From assembly GCA_036346255.1 (NCBI GenBank), contig CM070626.1:12672001-12736000 (forward strand): a stretch of DNA of 64,000 nucleotides, written 5' to 3'. This document shows, piece after piece, positions 23,971-36,400 of the stretch. Numbering within the stretch: the first letter of the stretch is position 1; the number at the start of each line of letters is the position of its first letter. This DNA is from Ampelocalamus luodianensis. Taxonomy: Eukaryota > Streptophyta > Magnoliopsida > Poales > Poaceae. Both the position numbers and the translations under genes were made by a program. The notes beneath the pieces were generated by a model, which was not told the origin of the DNA, made no database searches, and saw only the letters and a list, made by a program, of their open reading frames with translations.

Positions 23971-26951
23971 TAGGGATGGCAATTTGGCGCGGTGGGTAAG
24001 GGTAGTGCTCGCCGTACCCATGCCCGCGACTCTAATTTCTCCCCACGGGCATGCCCGCGAAGGATGACGGGCGAAGAACCTCGCCCATGCCCGTCGCCCA
24101 CAGGTACCCGTCGCCCGCGGGCATGCCCGTTTACCCACGAACAATGCACCACCGCCCGTGGGTACCCATCACCCGCGGACATACTCGTCACACATAAACA
24201 ATACACACCACAAGTTCAACACAATTCACACATCAATAGCTACTAGTCTTAACTTCGGTGAAGAAGCATGGAAGCACTACTCTTTACAGAATCTTGTTTT
24301 TTTACTACTCTTTTTCTCCTTACATGAGTGTTTTTTCTCCTTGTATACAGTGCAAATAAGATGTTCAAAAGGATAATGTGCATTAAAGACACTACATTAC
24401 AATTTTCCATTCTCAGTTGAACAAAATAGTGAAACCGTATTACAAAACTTCACAAGGTACACCGATTCACACGATGATAAAATTCAGCATTACAGTCTTA
24501 TCATCAATGTCCAATTTACTGAAGAACTAAATAATTTTCCCAAAAATCTAGATGGTAGGCTCACACACTGCGGAGACATTTTATTCAAGCGTATAACATA
24601 AATAAATGGCTAAGTTCAAAAAACAACTAGCAAAACACTGAGACGTAAACATTTGACAGCAGCAAAAGCACTGCAAAATCAAACCCCAAACAGAACAATA
24701 CTGGTGGCGCAGCTACCAATCGGCGGCAGCAAAACCAGGAAACTTCATATCACTTACCAAAGCATAGGCAAGCTATAGCACACCAGGGTGTAACTAAAGA
24801 TTCTCTGAGTTTTGCACCTACAACACAACTACACAAGCACCGTGAATCAACTTGCTTCGGTTGGAAAAATAAAAATAAACGAAGGTACCACATAGATGTC
24901 TCTTTGCTCCTTCGAATCCCTGTTTATGAAAAAAGTAAGCACAACAAAACAATATCATTCATTTTGAATATGATAAATATAAGGTTCATACCAGGAAGAC
25001 ATGGAATTTTGGACTGTATTGGCCCTGTAGTGCACCATAATTCCTAAATTAGCCCCCTTAGCATCAAAATTCCATTTTTAGCCTCCTCTTTTCTTGCCGT
25101 CCGACGGCAAAGAACTCACCTAATGCGCTGCCGTTGGCAGCACAAGTTGCTGCCGTGCCCATTGGCAGCAACCAAGTTGCTGCCGTCCCACACGGCAGCA
25201 TCTCCCTCCCCCGGCGCACGTAAATCCAAGAGGAGAGAGAAAATACATTTAAGAATATTTTTTGGATGAATTGTTAAATATATAAAATTAGCTCCAAAAA
25301 TTATGAAATTTTTTGTGGAGACTCCCAGAACAGTATAGTTGCTTTGGTAATTTTTTCAGAATTTTATGAGTTACTATTTTTCCTGTAAAATTCATTTAAA
25401 TATATTGTTTGTAGGAATTTTACAGAAAAAACCGTAACTCATAAAATTCTGAAAAAATTACCAAAGCAATTAAACTGTTCTGGGAGTCTCCACAACAAAT
25501 TTCATAATTTTTGGAGCTCATTTTCTATATTTAAAAATTCATCAAAGAAATATTCTTAAATATATTTTCTCTCCTCTTGGATTTATGTATTGGGGAGGAG
25601 GAGAGGTGCTGTGTGGATGGCAGCACCTTGCTGCTGCCGTTGGGAGCGCAGCACCTAGGTGCTGCCTGCCCACGTCACAAGACGCGCCACGGCCAGGGGT
25701 TAAAAGTGGAAATTCGGAGCTAATGAGGCTAGTTTAGGAATTACGAAGCGCTACGGGGCCAAAAGCGGCAAGAACTCGAAGACATGATGGCAGGCTGATC
25801 AATTATGCTCTCACAACCCCCAAATGAAGGGGTGTGGTAAGGTATCTTTACAGAATCATTTTGACCCATGTAGAGCTTGATAATATCTATGGAGTGAAAA
25901 ACAGTGCTAGAATAATTATCACATATGCTGCAGTGAAGAGAACAAGACAGTTTTTTTTTTTCTTTCCAGTTTAATTTGCTCAATGGAACCTTGCAGGACA
26001 CCACCATATGAGGCAGGTAACACACAGTCAGGGCGACAAAAGATTACAAAAACTACTAATATATAGTAATTTAACTTGCTAGACAGAATTAAACAATTTT
26101 CAAACTTCTAACCATCACAAATAGAAGCTTGTCACTACTGTGACTACCCCTAATGAATGCAAACAAGGTCCAAGAGCTGGAGAGAAATTTCACCAATCAA
26201 ACTAACTGGATTTAGAACACCACCAACTACATGGTGATAAATGCAGACTTTGGAAACTAGCTCTTCCCTACCACTGATATAGCCACCAATAACCTAAACC
26301 AAAAAAAATACTCTCATTAATGCAAATCTGTATCTGTAGCGATCCTTCTCCCCAGTCTCTCACCTTTTTCAGATCAAAGCAGCAAACAGATCAAAAACAA
26401 AAGCATAGAAGAGGGAATACTAGTAGATCTGAAGGGGAAGAGGCGAGCAAGTGGGCTACCTGCGTGGACGGCGAGGCCGATGTCGCATCTGGGTAGAGGG
26501 AGGAGGAGATGAGGCAGAGACGCCGGGGGAGGGAGCCGAAGAAGGAGGAGGGGCGTCAGTTGGCCAGGAGGAGCACGTGGGCGTTAGCCGACTGAGAGGA
26601 GGATGAGGGATTGAGCTTGGTCTGCAGCAGATCTGGATTTGGTGGCTTCACATGTTTGGGGCTTGGGGGCTGGGGAGTGAGAGTGACTGAGGTAGCCCTA
26701 GCAGGCAAGACTGAGTCATAACTTACTACTTGACTAACTAGTGTTGACTACTGGCCCACCTGTCAGTGTATGCCGTGGGTAAACGGGCGAAACAGGCACG
26801 GTAAAACTCATCCATGCCCATGCCCGTTTACCCAATGGCCAAAGGATTGCTCCCATTTTTATGCTCGTGGGTAAAGAAAACCCTCTATACCCAGCTCTAT
26901 TAGGGTAATTACCCGCGAGTACATGAGTAATCGGACACGATTGCCATCTTG
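23971..26951. mobile_element. Non-autonomous hAT-like element, 3.0 kb
   Basis: Left terminus TAGGGATGGCAAT; right terminus ATTGCCATCTTG. An 8-bp duplication actagaag flanks it (23963-23970 and 26952-26959). The subterminal regions are rich in GGGTA/TACCC and CCCGCGGGCA repeats, the hAT type. No transposase ORF is present. The interior (24370-26700) has intron-like AT-rich stretches. A GC-rich segment at about 26440-26640 on the minus strand ends at a plausible donor (GCAG/GTAGCC), so it may carry a non-coding fragment of a host gene. It ends 475 bp before the P5CS start codon. Confidence 0.78.
25004..25777. mobile_element. Mutator-type fold-back MITE (774 bp) inside the hAT element
   Basis: A perfect 9-bp duplication gaagacatg flanks it (24995-25003 and 25778-25786). 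The ends 'ttggccctgtag' and 'ctacggggccaa' are inverted repeats that continue inward through 'ataattcctaaa' and 'tttaggaattac'. The central part (about 25215-25580) is a second, almost perfect inverted repeat, with the turn near 25405. The whole element could therefore fold into one long hairpin. CTGCCGT/ACGGCAG repeats sit between the two arm pairs. Confidence 0.88.
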
Positions 26952-26959
26952 ACTAGAAG

Positions 26960-27434
26960 TAAAACCTCCAAATATTCCAGTATATTTCGCTTCCCGTGCA
27001 ACAACCCCATTCGTCCGTATCTCAATGCGCAACGACCTAACAAACCACGAGTTCCATTTCGCTTCACGCGCACCCGCCAGGCCGCCACGCCCGCGCGGAT
27101 CAGACGGCCAGCGCTAGCGGGCGAGTCGTCGGCCCCCGCCTCTCCTCCGTCGAATCGCGGTAACCACGCACGAGCGCGCGGGTGGCGGCGCCGCAGAGGA
27201 TCCCGGGGAGTCGTTTGGCACGCTAGGATTTTTGCGCCCTGCGTTTCGCTCACCCCATCCCACGGACGGAACCGCTTCAAAACCCCCCCTCCTCTCGCCT
27301 CTCTCTCCCTTCCTCGCGGGTGCGGCGACTACGCGGCGGGAGGGGGAGAGAGAGAAGACAGCGGATGAGAGAGGGAGAGGCAGATAGGGAGAGGAGGAGG
27401 AGGAGGAGCGAGTATAGAAGCGTTGCTTGCTGCC
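26960..27434 (+). promoter_or_regulatory. Proximal promoter and 5' leader of the P5CS gene
   Basis: The segment becomes GC-rich from about 27050 and contains a pyrimidine-rich patch at about 27283-27315, followed by a GA-rich leader (27340-27415). No convincing TATA box was found. The hAT element at 23971-26951 separates this short promoter from older upstream DNA, so distal control elements may have been displaced. Confidence 0.5.
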
Positions 27435-30400
27435 ATGGCGACCGCCGACCCCAACCGGATCTTCATGAAGGACGTGAAGCGCATCATCATCAAGGTGATC
27501 TAATATCTCGAGTTGCCGCCGCGGATTGACCTTGCTAGATCGCGCTGTTGTTTTGTGCGCGTTTTCTGTGACGCGGTTTGCGTTGCTATGGGGGCTTTTC
27601 TGCATTTTTGCAGCTGTTTTCGAATCGAATCGCGGCGCGAGTAGTTTCGTAGAGTTGCCATGTTCGATTTGGGTTCTCTATTTCAATTTAGATTGTACGA
27701 ATGGTGAACCGGAGGGTTTTGTTTGGGGTTTTGGGTTTTACTTGATGCGACGGTTGTTGTCAAAGTTATGAGTCCATGGAAACATTTGCTGGTTCTTTTG
27801 CTATGTCCAGGAATCATGTTTTGGGAGCTTTCTGTAACCATTTTTTCTGAAAAGATTAGGGGAACAGTGACTTCTATCAGATGGAAATGGATGAGGGGGA
27901 AAGCACAGAACAGGAAAAAAAATATTGTCTTTGTAAGGGAATATACTTCGAAATTCATCACATGCAACCGCTCTCGCGAGTTCGTGAATGCATTTCATCT
28001 GTAATACATATTTTGTTCAAATCCCGTGTTTTTTTTTCTTGTTCTTTTGTGTTTGGGGAAACGGGGGGAGTTGGAATGATCCGTGAAATGGAGAGGGTAA
28101 TTGTTTGGAGAAAGGCGAGCACTTTATGCGCAGTCTCATCTCAAAGCTGCCAACTGTTAGCAAGTGTGTCACATCTGCTTGAGGAATCTAGTCAACGGCA
28201 GAACACGATAGATAGGAACGGTATTTTGATCTCCGTATCGGTTTGTTTGCGACTAATTCCTTTCTTGCATCACAGGTGGGCACTGCAGTTGTCTCTAGAC
28301 AGGATGGAAGATTGGCTTTGGGCAGGGTTGGAGCTCTGTGCGAGCAGGTAACAATTCTGACTTCTGTACTGTTCTACTATTTACATATGTAGTGTTAAAT
28401 CTATTGGTAGGTGCTTAACCAACGAAATGTGGCAATGTAGCTGAAGGAACTGAACTCTCAAGGATTAGAGGTGATTATGGTCACCTCGGGTGCTGTTGGT
28501 GTGGGGCGACAGCGACTCAGGTACCGGAAGCTTGTGAATAGCAGCTTTGCTGATCTGCAAAAGCCACAGATGGAGCTGGACGGAAAGGCTTGCGCCGCTG
28601 TTGGTCAGAGTGGCCTGATGGCTCTTTACGATATGTTGTTCACCCAAGTGTGTTTATTTAGCCAGTCATGAACTTTATTGAAAAAATTGGTACCCGTTTC
28701 ATCTGTTTCTAATGTCAAACTTCTCGTGTTGCAGCTTGATGTGTCGTCATCTCAACTTCTTGTGACAGACAGTGATTTTGAGAACCCAAAATTCCGGGAG
28801 CGACTCTGTGAAACTGTTGACTCATTATTAGATCTTAAAGTTATACCGATATTTAATGAAAATGATGCCATCAGTACTAGGAAGGCTCCATATGAGGTGT
28901 GTTTTGTACCATGCATTACCCTGAAAATTTTGAACTATAGTTTTGTGTGACATTGCTTCGTAATTGTGATATCGTGCCTAATACTTCTACGCTTAGATCT
29001 TGATCAGTGTATACACAAGCAATCATGACTTTCTAATTTCTGTAGCAATCTCAAAGAGTTTTATCATTTGCATGGTGATGCTCACCAACAATTCTGTTAC
29101 AGGATTCATCTGGTATATTCTGGGATAATGACAGTTTAGCTGGTCTACTGGCATTGGAGCTGAAAGCTGATCTACTTGTTCTACTTAGTGATGTGGATGG
29201 CCTCTACAGCGGTCCACCAAGTGAACCTTCATCAAAGATCATACATACGTACATTAAAGAAAAACATCATCATGGAATTACTTTTGGAGACAAGTCTCGT
29301 GTAGGAAGAGGTGGCATGACAGCTAAAGTGCAGGCTGCTGTCTGGGCTTCAACAGGTGGCACACCTGTTGTTATTACAAGGTAAATCAAATATTTGCCTT
29401 TTTTCATAGCATGAGAAATATTATTGTTTAGCTTTGCTCATATGTACTCCCAACACTATCTATAGTATCAAATGTCCTCATCATATGCAACTAATAATGG
29501 GTACCATTTAGCAGCTGGTGATTCTGGTTGGATATTGTCACTCTGCTGGATCTTATTACATTAGTGTACCAGTAATGTTAAAATTGTTAAGGTCTATAAT
29601 GTGACTCTGAAATCCCGACTGCTCTACTTGAATTAGTTTGAACTTTCTTAGCAATAGCATATGAAATGATATGAAGTCCGATGTTTGTTTGTCAGCTTCT
29701 TGACATTTACGGTTGAGCAGTTCTGATTATAACACCACAAGAGAGAGAGAGAGAGAGAAAAGGATTTGGTGTTGAGGCAACCTTGCATGCTTAAACATGT
29801 TGTGGAAATAATTATTGTGAACTAAAGAAGCTTGCTTGTGCCTTCAAACCCAAATAATAAGCTTGTGATAGTGGAGTTCATTGATCGCCATGATAGAACC
29901 AAGTAAAGGTCCATATTTTGCAAGCTATATTTATCACCCCAGTGAATGGTGAAATAGTTTTACTTTGTTACTATCCTTGTAGTGGATTTGCATCTCAGAG
30001 CATTGTTAAGGTTCTCCAAGGAGAGAAAATTGGTACTCTCTTTCATAAGAATGCAAGTTTGTGGGAACCATCCAAGTATGTCAGTGCTCGTGAGATGGCT
30101 GTTGCTGCAAGAGAATGTTCAAGGCGTCTGCAGGTATCTTTCTTTGTCAAACCAGTAAACCACACTAGATTCTTATCCCTACATTATGCTCACTGGAAAG
30201 TACATACTACTTTTAATCCACTATTTTTGCTGGTTATTGATACTACTTCCATATCATATGGACATTTGAAACAGAATTTGTCATCAGAGGAGCGCAAGAA
30301 GATATTGCTGGACGTTGCGGATGCTTTAGAGGCAAATGAGGATTTAATTAGATCTGAGAATGAAGCTGATGTAGCTGCGGCACAAGATGCTGGATATGAG

Positions 30401-33400
30401 AAGTCTCTGGTTGCTAGATTGACTCTGAAACAAGGAAAGGTAGGTCCAGTATCCATATATATTTCCTCACATTTTATAACTGCAGTTCGATAGTAGTTTA
30501 ATGTTTCTTATGAACCAAATTGTTTTGTTGGATATATGACACTTGCTTTTCTTTTCTTGTTTTGGATACTGTTTCTTGTCTGATTCAGCTTATATTTCAT
30601 CATTTTGTAGATAGCAAGCCTCGCAAAATCCATTCGTACTCTTGCGAATATGGAAGACCCTATCAACCAGATACTAAAAAGAACAGAGGTGAATGCTTGT
30701 ATGAAGACTACATTTTGAAACTCTCTTAGAAAGGAAATCTGCCATGTTTTTTCCACAAAATTCTACATGATACATATATAAGGATTTGAATCAATAGATT
30801 ACTTTTTTTTCCAGGTTGCTGACGGTTTAGTTCTTGAGAAAACATCTTGCCCTTTGGGTGTTCTCTTGATTGTTTTTGAGTCCCGACCTGATGCTTTGGT
30901 CCAGGTATCTTTAGTTGTCAACTTACTGCAGTCAATGTTTTTCTATAAACCATATGCTTTGTGCATGATTTGTACTTAAGCATATTAAACAACTTGCTTT
31001 AAAGTTAGATATAATGGTGTAGATTGCGTCTTTAGCAATTCGAAGTGGTAATGGTCTTCTCCTAAAAGGTGGAAAAGAAGCTATGAGATCAAACACCATA
31101 TTGCATAAGGTATTATCTTGTGCTACGTAGTAGCTTACTATTGACATTACATGTTGTTTTTTTTAGCTTGAGTGTCCTTTAAAATATCAATTTGTTGTTT
31201 TTTAGGTTATAACTGATGCTATTCCTGATAATGTTGGTGAAAAACTTATTGGCCTTGTTACAACTAGAGATGAAATTGCAGATTTGCTAAAGGTGAGCAT
31301 GAAATACTATTACCAAAATAATGATTCTACCAATATGTCTAAACTCGTAATACACTGTACAGCTTGATGATGTCATTGATCTCGTCATTCCAAGAGGTAG
31401 TAATAAGCTGGTTTCTCAAATCAAGGCATCAACTAAGATTCCTGTTCTTGGACATGCTGGTAAGTTCTCTTTGAACATTATTTTTTGCTGCTATTATTGC
31501 TCTGTAGACTCAAGTTTATGCTGAATAAATTTGTTGCATTTCTAATCACCTGCAGATGGCATCTGTCATGTATATATTGACAAATCAGCTGATATGGAAA
31601 TGGCAAAACGGATTGTGATGGATGCAAAAATTGACTACCCAGCAGCCTGCAATGCAATGGTACTTGTCAAATTTGGTACCATGTATAGTTAGTTTTTTAG
31701 CACATCTTTCACTAAGATGTAATAACCAAATAAGTAACCTTTATACATCTACAAACATTTTTAAATGCTTTCTATTATCTTAATGTTCTGGTTGTGGTTC
31801 TTCTATGGTCCATAAAAAAAATTGAATTGTTGTGCCTATCATTGCCCCTCCTTATTTCTTAATGTTGTGTTTTGTTGTAAAAATATATATTCATAATTGA
31901 TAATTGTATATGTGCATGTCATCCTTGCCTCATTGTTAATGTTTTCTCCTTTGAAGTTTTTAACTTCATGTATAATTATTATTTTATCTTGATATCGTAA
32001 TGTTTATAACCAGAAACTCACCATTTTATTCATCATAACAGAGTTACCTACAAATCTTGTTAGTTATTCTTCTAATGTTTTCAAGATGGCGATACTTTAT
32101 TGTTATATTGTTATTTATTTTTCAAACGTCTAGAAGTTGTTATATGTTTGATTGAGTAAATAACCTTTTTTACATATATTTTCTGCAGGAGACATTACTT
32201 GTTCATAAAGATCTTATGAAGACTCCAGAACTTGATGGCATACTGGTAGCACTCAAAACAGAAGGTTTGGCTTTCACTCTTTCTGCACGGAAGTTATATA
32301 CTCCATTTGTTTATTCTTATAAGGTGCCCACACTTTTCGAGAGTCAAAAGTCAAAACTATATAGTTTTGCCTAACAGTTAGTCCAGCAATACATGTGTTT
32401 ACTGGCACAAGAGTAGGGATGGCAATGGGGCCCTATTCCCCGGTCTGCTGTGGGGAATTCCTCTATTAGGGGACGGGGATGGTGAAAATCCTTCCACATG
32501 GGGATAGAAGTCAGGCCGAATCAAACCCCCACACCCCATGCCCGTTCCCCACGGGACCCTGTTAAGCATATGACATGTGGGTCTTCGGTCATATGTAGCT
32601 CTTATACCCTCTCACAAACCCTTGATATAAGCACTATGTGATGGTATTGCTTTTTATTGCTCCTTGTTGATTGATACACTTATAGTATATTCCGAATCAG
32701 AAGAATACTAGCTACGCTAGCATTGTTGTTTTACATTGTGTTGTGCCATGGAATCAAGTTAGCTATACTGCTAAAGAGAATCCTTACCAATCCTTGTAAA
32801 ACACTTCTGTTGTGATTACATAAAAAAAAGCTGCCAATTAGTAACCCAAAAAATAAAGTTGATGTAAAAAAACACTGCAATGCCAAAAGCAGCCCAAGTA
32901 ACATGCAACTGTAGCTTTTAGCTGTTGGAATGAATCCCCTTAATCTATTCCAATGGGTCAAATGATGGATAAGTCTCTGTGTTGGCTTTTGCCGCCCTTC
33001 AAGGACAACATCCTTGACTGGCGGTTAGCATCTCTTTAGGACAACATCTTTGACAGAGCATCTTGGACTAGCTTTAGGACTAGCTTTAGAGGACAGAGCA
33101 TCTAGGACAGAGCATCTTAGACTAGCATATGCTTGGCATATGCTTGGCTGATTAGCCCTATAAATATGTATCCCCAACCCCTCAGGTTGGCATGGCATTG
33201 TGAAGAGAAATATACAAGAAAAATTGCCCCATCTCCAAGTGTCATCTTCTCCATGAGAGTAAGGATCTTGCTATCACCAATAGTAAGAGTCCGGCGACTA
33301 ACAAGTGGTATCGAGCTATACTATCCACGTAGCCCGAGCATCTCCTGCTCATCTCCTTCTCGGCCTCGCAGCAGCTCCGGTGGTAGTAGCAGCAGCGACT

Positions 33401-36400
33401 CCATTGTCCTCGCTCACTCTCTCGGAGGCGGTAGCGGCTCGTCGGCAGCCCTCTCCACGCAACACCCCGAGAGCGCGCCATGTCCGCAGAGCGATCTCGG
33501 CGTTCGGTCGCCTCGAGCACGCGGCGTCGTGACGGCCGAGCTCGCCGCAGCAAGCGGCGCATGGCAGTGGCGGCAGAGACGGCGCGCAGCGGCGCAGGCG
33601 TCGAGGCCGGCAGCGGCGGCGGCGGCAGCATGGAGGTGGAAGCGAAGCGGCGCAGATGGCGGCGTGCGGTGCAGCGAGGTCAAGGTCTGCGCAGCAGCAG
33701 CAGCTCCATCTCGCGATGGCAGCCGACGCGGACCTTGAGCGGCTGGAGAGGGAGGCGCGGCGAGCGCGAAGCGCGATGGGCGTCGCGACGCCCACGAGCT
33801 TGGCGGCGATCGACAGCGCGGCCGCGCTGATGGCGCTCGAGGTGGCGCGCGACGGCGGTGGCGCTCTGGAGGAGCGCGCGACGGCGGTGGTGCTCTGGAG
33901 GAGGCGCTCGGCGGTGGCGCTCTGGAAGAAGCGCGCCACGACAACGGCGGCAGACGGTCGATAGAGCGCGGCCTTCGCGGCGGCGTGGCTCTCTCCGGAC
34001 CGGCACCGCGGTTACCACGGGTTCCGGTGTTGTCGGGACGCCGGCCCCGGCGGTGGGTGGCCTACCCTCACCAAGGCCAACTACGTCGAGTGGGCCGCGG
34101 TGATGAAGGTGAGGCTCCAAGTACGGCACATGTGGGAGGCAGTCCGGTACGGCGACGTCGACTACGACCAGGATCGACGGGCGCTGGATGTCCTCATCGC
34201 CGCGATCCGCCCGAGATGCGATTCGCTCTCCAACAAGCGATCGCCAAGGAGGCTTGGGACGCCATCGCTGCGGCACGCATCGGCAGCGACCGCGCCCGCA
34301 AGTCCACACTGCAGGCACTTCGCACGGAGTGGGAGACCCTGGCCTTCAAGCCAGGTGAGGACGTTGATGACTTTGCTCTCCGTCTCAACACTCTGCTGCG
34401 GTTGGTACGGTTCGGCGACGACACCTACAATGCGAGAGAGAGCCGCCGAGAAGCTCTTTCGCTGCGCCCCGAGAAGTACAAGCGGATGGCTCGATCGATC
34501 CGGTCTCTGCTGGACCTCTCCTCGATGTCGATCGAGGAGGCGATAGGTCGCCTCAAGGTCGTCAACGATGATGAGCCACGCTTCTCTCGGGACCCGTCAC
34601 CATTGGCGGAAGCTCCTCCTCGCTCGGGAGGAGTGGTGCCGGCCAAGGTGACAGGAAGAAGGGAGCCTTCTTCCACGACAGCGACGCATGCGTGGCAAGC
34701 GCGGCAAGCGCGCAAAGACGCCGAGCATGGGCACGAGGGCGTCTTAGAGGTGATGACCGTGGGCGCCGAGCGGCGCGGGCCGGCAAGCAAGAGCGCACGC
34801 GAGGCGACTCTTGCTACAAGCTGCGCAAACTTGGTCATTGGGCGAGGATTGTCGACACCACGGCGCGCGAGGCCCGTCGCGCAGCGGAGGAGGAGAGCAA
34901 TGGCTCGTTCATTGCTCAGCGAGCATCGAACTACCTCCGCGGCAGCCGGCCGCAACGGCTCCTCCACCTTGACGAGCCAAAAGCACATGCCTCCTCGGCG
35001 AAAGTTCCGCAGCAAAGAAGACCGAGCGGGTGGTGCCTCGACACCGCGACACCCACCACATGACCGGCGGCGGGAGTTCTTCTCGAGCGTGACTCAGCGC
35101 TCGAGGCTCTGTCAGTTTGGGGGCGCCTCGCGTGGAAATCAGGACGACGCCCGCTCTAGGATCGGGATGGCTCAGTTCCTCACAAGGAGACACACAAGAC
35201 TTAGGGGAGATTGATGGATAAGTCTCGTGTTGGCTTTGCCGCCCTTCAAGGACAGCATCCTTGACTGGCGGTTAGCATCTCTTTAGGACAGCATCTTTGA
35301 CAGAGCGTCTTGGACTAGCTTTAGGACTAGTTTTAGAGGACAGAGCATCTAGGACAGAGCATCTTAGACTAGCATATGCTTGGCATATGCTTGGCTGATT
35401 AGCCCTATAAATATGTATCCCCAACCCCTCAGGTTGGCATGGCATTGTGAAGAGAAATATACAAGAAAAATTGCCCCATCTCCAAGTGTCATCCTCTCCA
35501 TGAGAGTAAGGATCTTGCTATCACCAATAGTAAGAGTCCAGCGACTAACATCAAAGGCCAATTTGACATGTCCGGGTGTGAATATACAAAGAACACCCTA
35601 AGCAATATACATATCTAACACCCCCTCAAACTCATGGTGAATCAACAACATTGAGTTTGGAGAGGTAGAAGTTGTGCTGAGCTCTAGTTTGTGCCTTGGT
35701 CAAGAAATCTGCTAACTGAAGCTTCGAAAGCACATACTAAACAACAATAACTTGGTCTTGCACTTGCAATCTCATGTACAAAGCACATGCTTAACTGGAT
35801 CTCAAGCAATAGATCGCACCAGTACTGTCTGATAAGAGAGTGAGTCGGTGCATAAACTGAAACATCGAAATCCTCAATTAGCCACCGAAGCTAGGTTATC
35901 TCAGCTGTCAATGACGCTATAGCTCGCAACTCAACCTCGGCACTCAAACAGGAAACAACAATCTTCTTCTTGGTCTTCTAGGCAATCAGAGAGGAACTAA
36001 GGAAAACACAATAGGCAAAAAGAGATCGACGATCATAATATTCGCTAGCCTAGGTCGTATTAGAGTACGCCTGAAGCTACAGAGAATTGGAACGATGAAA
36101 GAAAATGCGACGAGTGATGGTCCTGCGAAGATATCGTAGAATACAAAGATGACTGTAGTGGCTCTGAGTTAGAGCAGAAACGAACTGACTTAGAATGTGA
36201 ATTGGGTGAGAAATGTCATGTCGAGTGATCCGAAGGTAGACGAGGCTCCCGACAAGTTGGTGGTAGCGAGTGAGGTCCTCAAGAGGCTCACTAGTAGTAG
36301 GCCGAAGGTGAACATCAAGCTCTATAGGAGTATCTGCCATGCGCTGATTAGTGAGACAAGCACAGGCAAGGATATCCTGAATGTACTTCTCCTAGGAGAG

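Larger units (their letters stand above)
32963..35550 (+). mobile_element. Non-autonomous copia element D (2588 bp, gag only) nested in the LTR of E
   Basis: LTRs 32963-33303 (341 bp) and 35212-35550 (339 bp) are nearly identical and have TG...CA ends. A perfect 5-bp duplication tcaaa flanks the element (32958-32962 and 35551-35555). The undisturbed 5' LTR of E (37248-37352) shows the empty site. The primer-binding site reads TGGTATCGAGC (33306-33316) and a purine tract 'cttaggggagat' precedes the 3' LTR. The interior is 1.9 kb, GC-rich and has gag but no pol, the structure called TR-GAG. Near-identical LTRs imply the youngest insertion of this nest. Confidence 0.9.

Noticed and set aside
27114..28351. 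ORFs overlapping P5CS exon 1 and intron 1
   Set aside because: The P5CS frame and splice sites explain this region; the other frames lack similarity to known proteins.
33349..35214. Several long Arg/Ala/Pro-rich ORFs on both strands in element D
   Set aside because: They are by-products of high GC content and few stop codons. Only the stretch near 34085-34640 shows gag similarity, and it changes frame.
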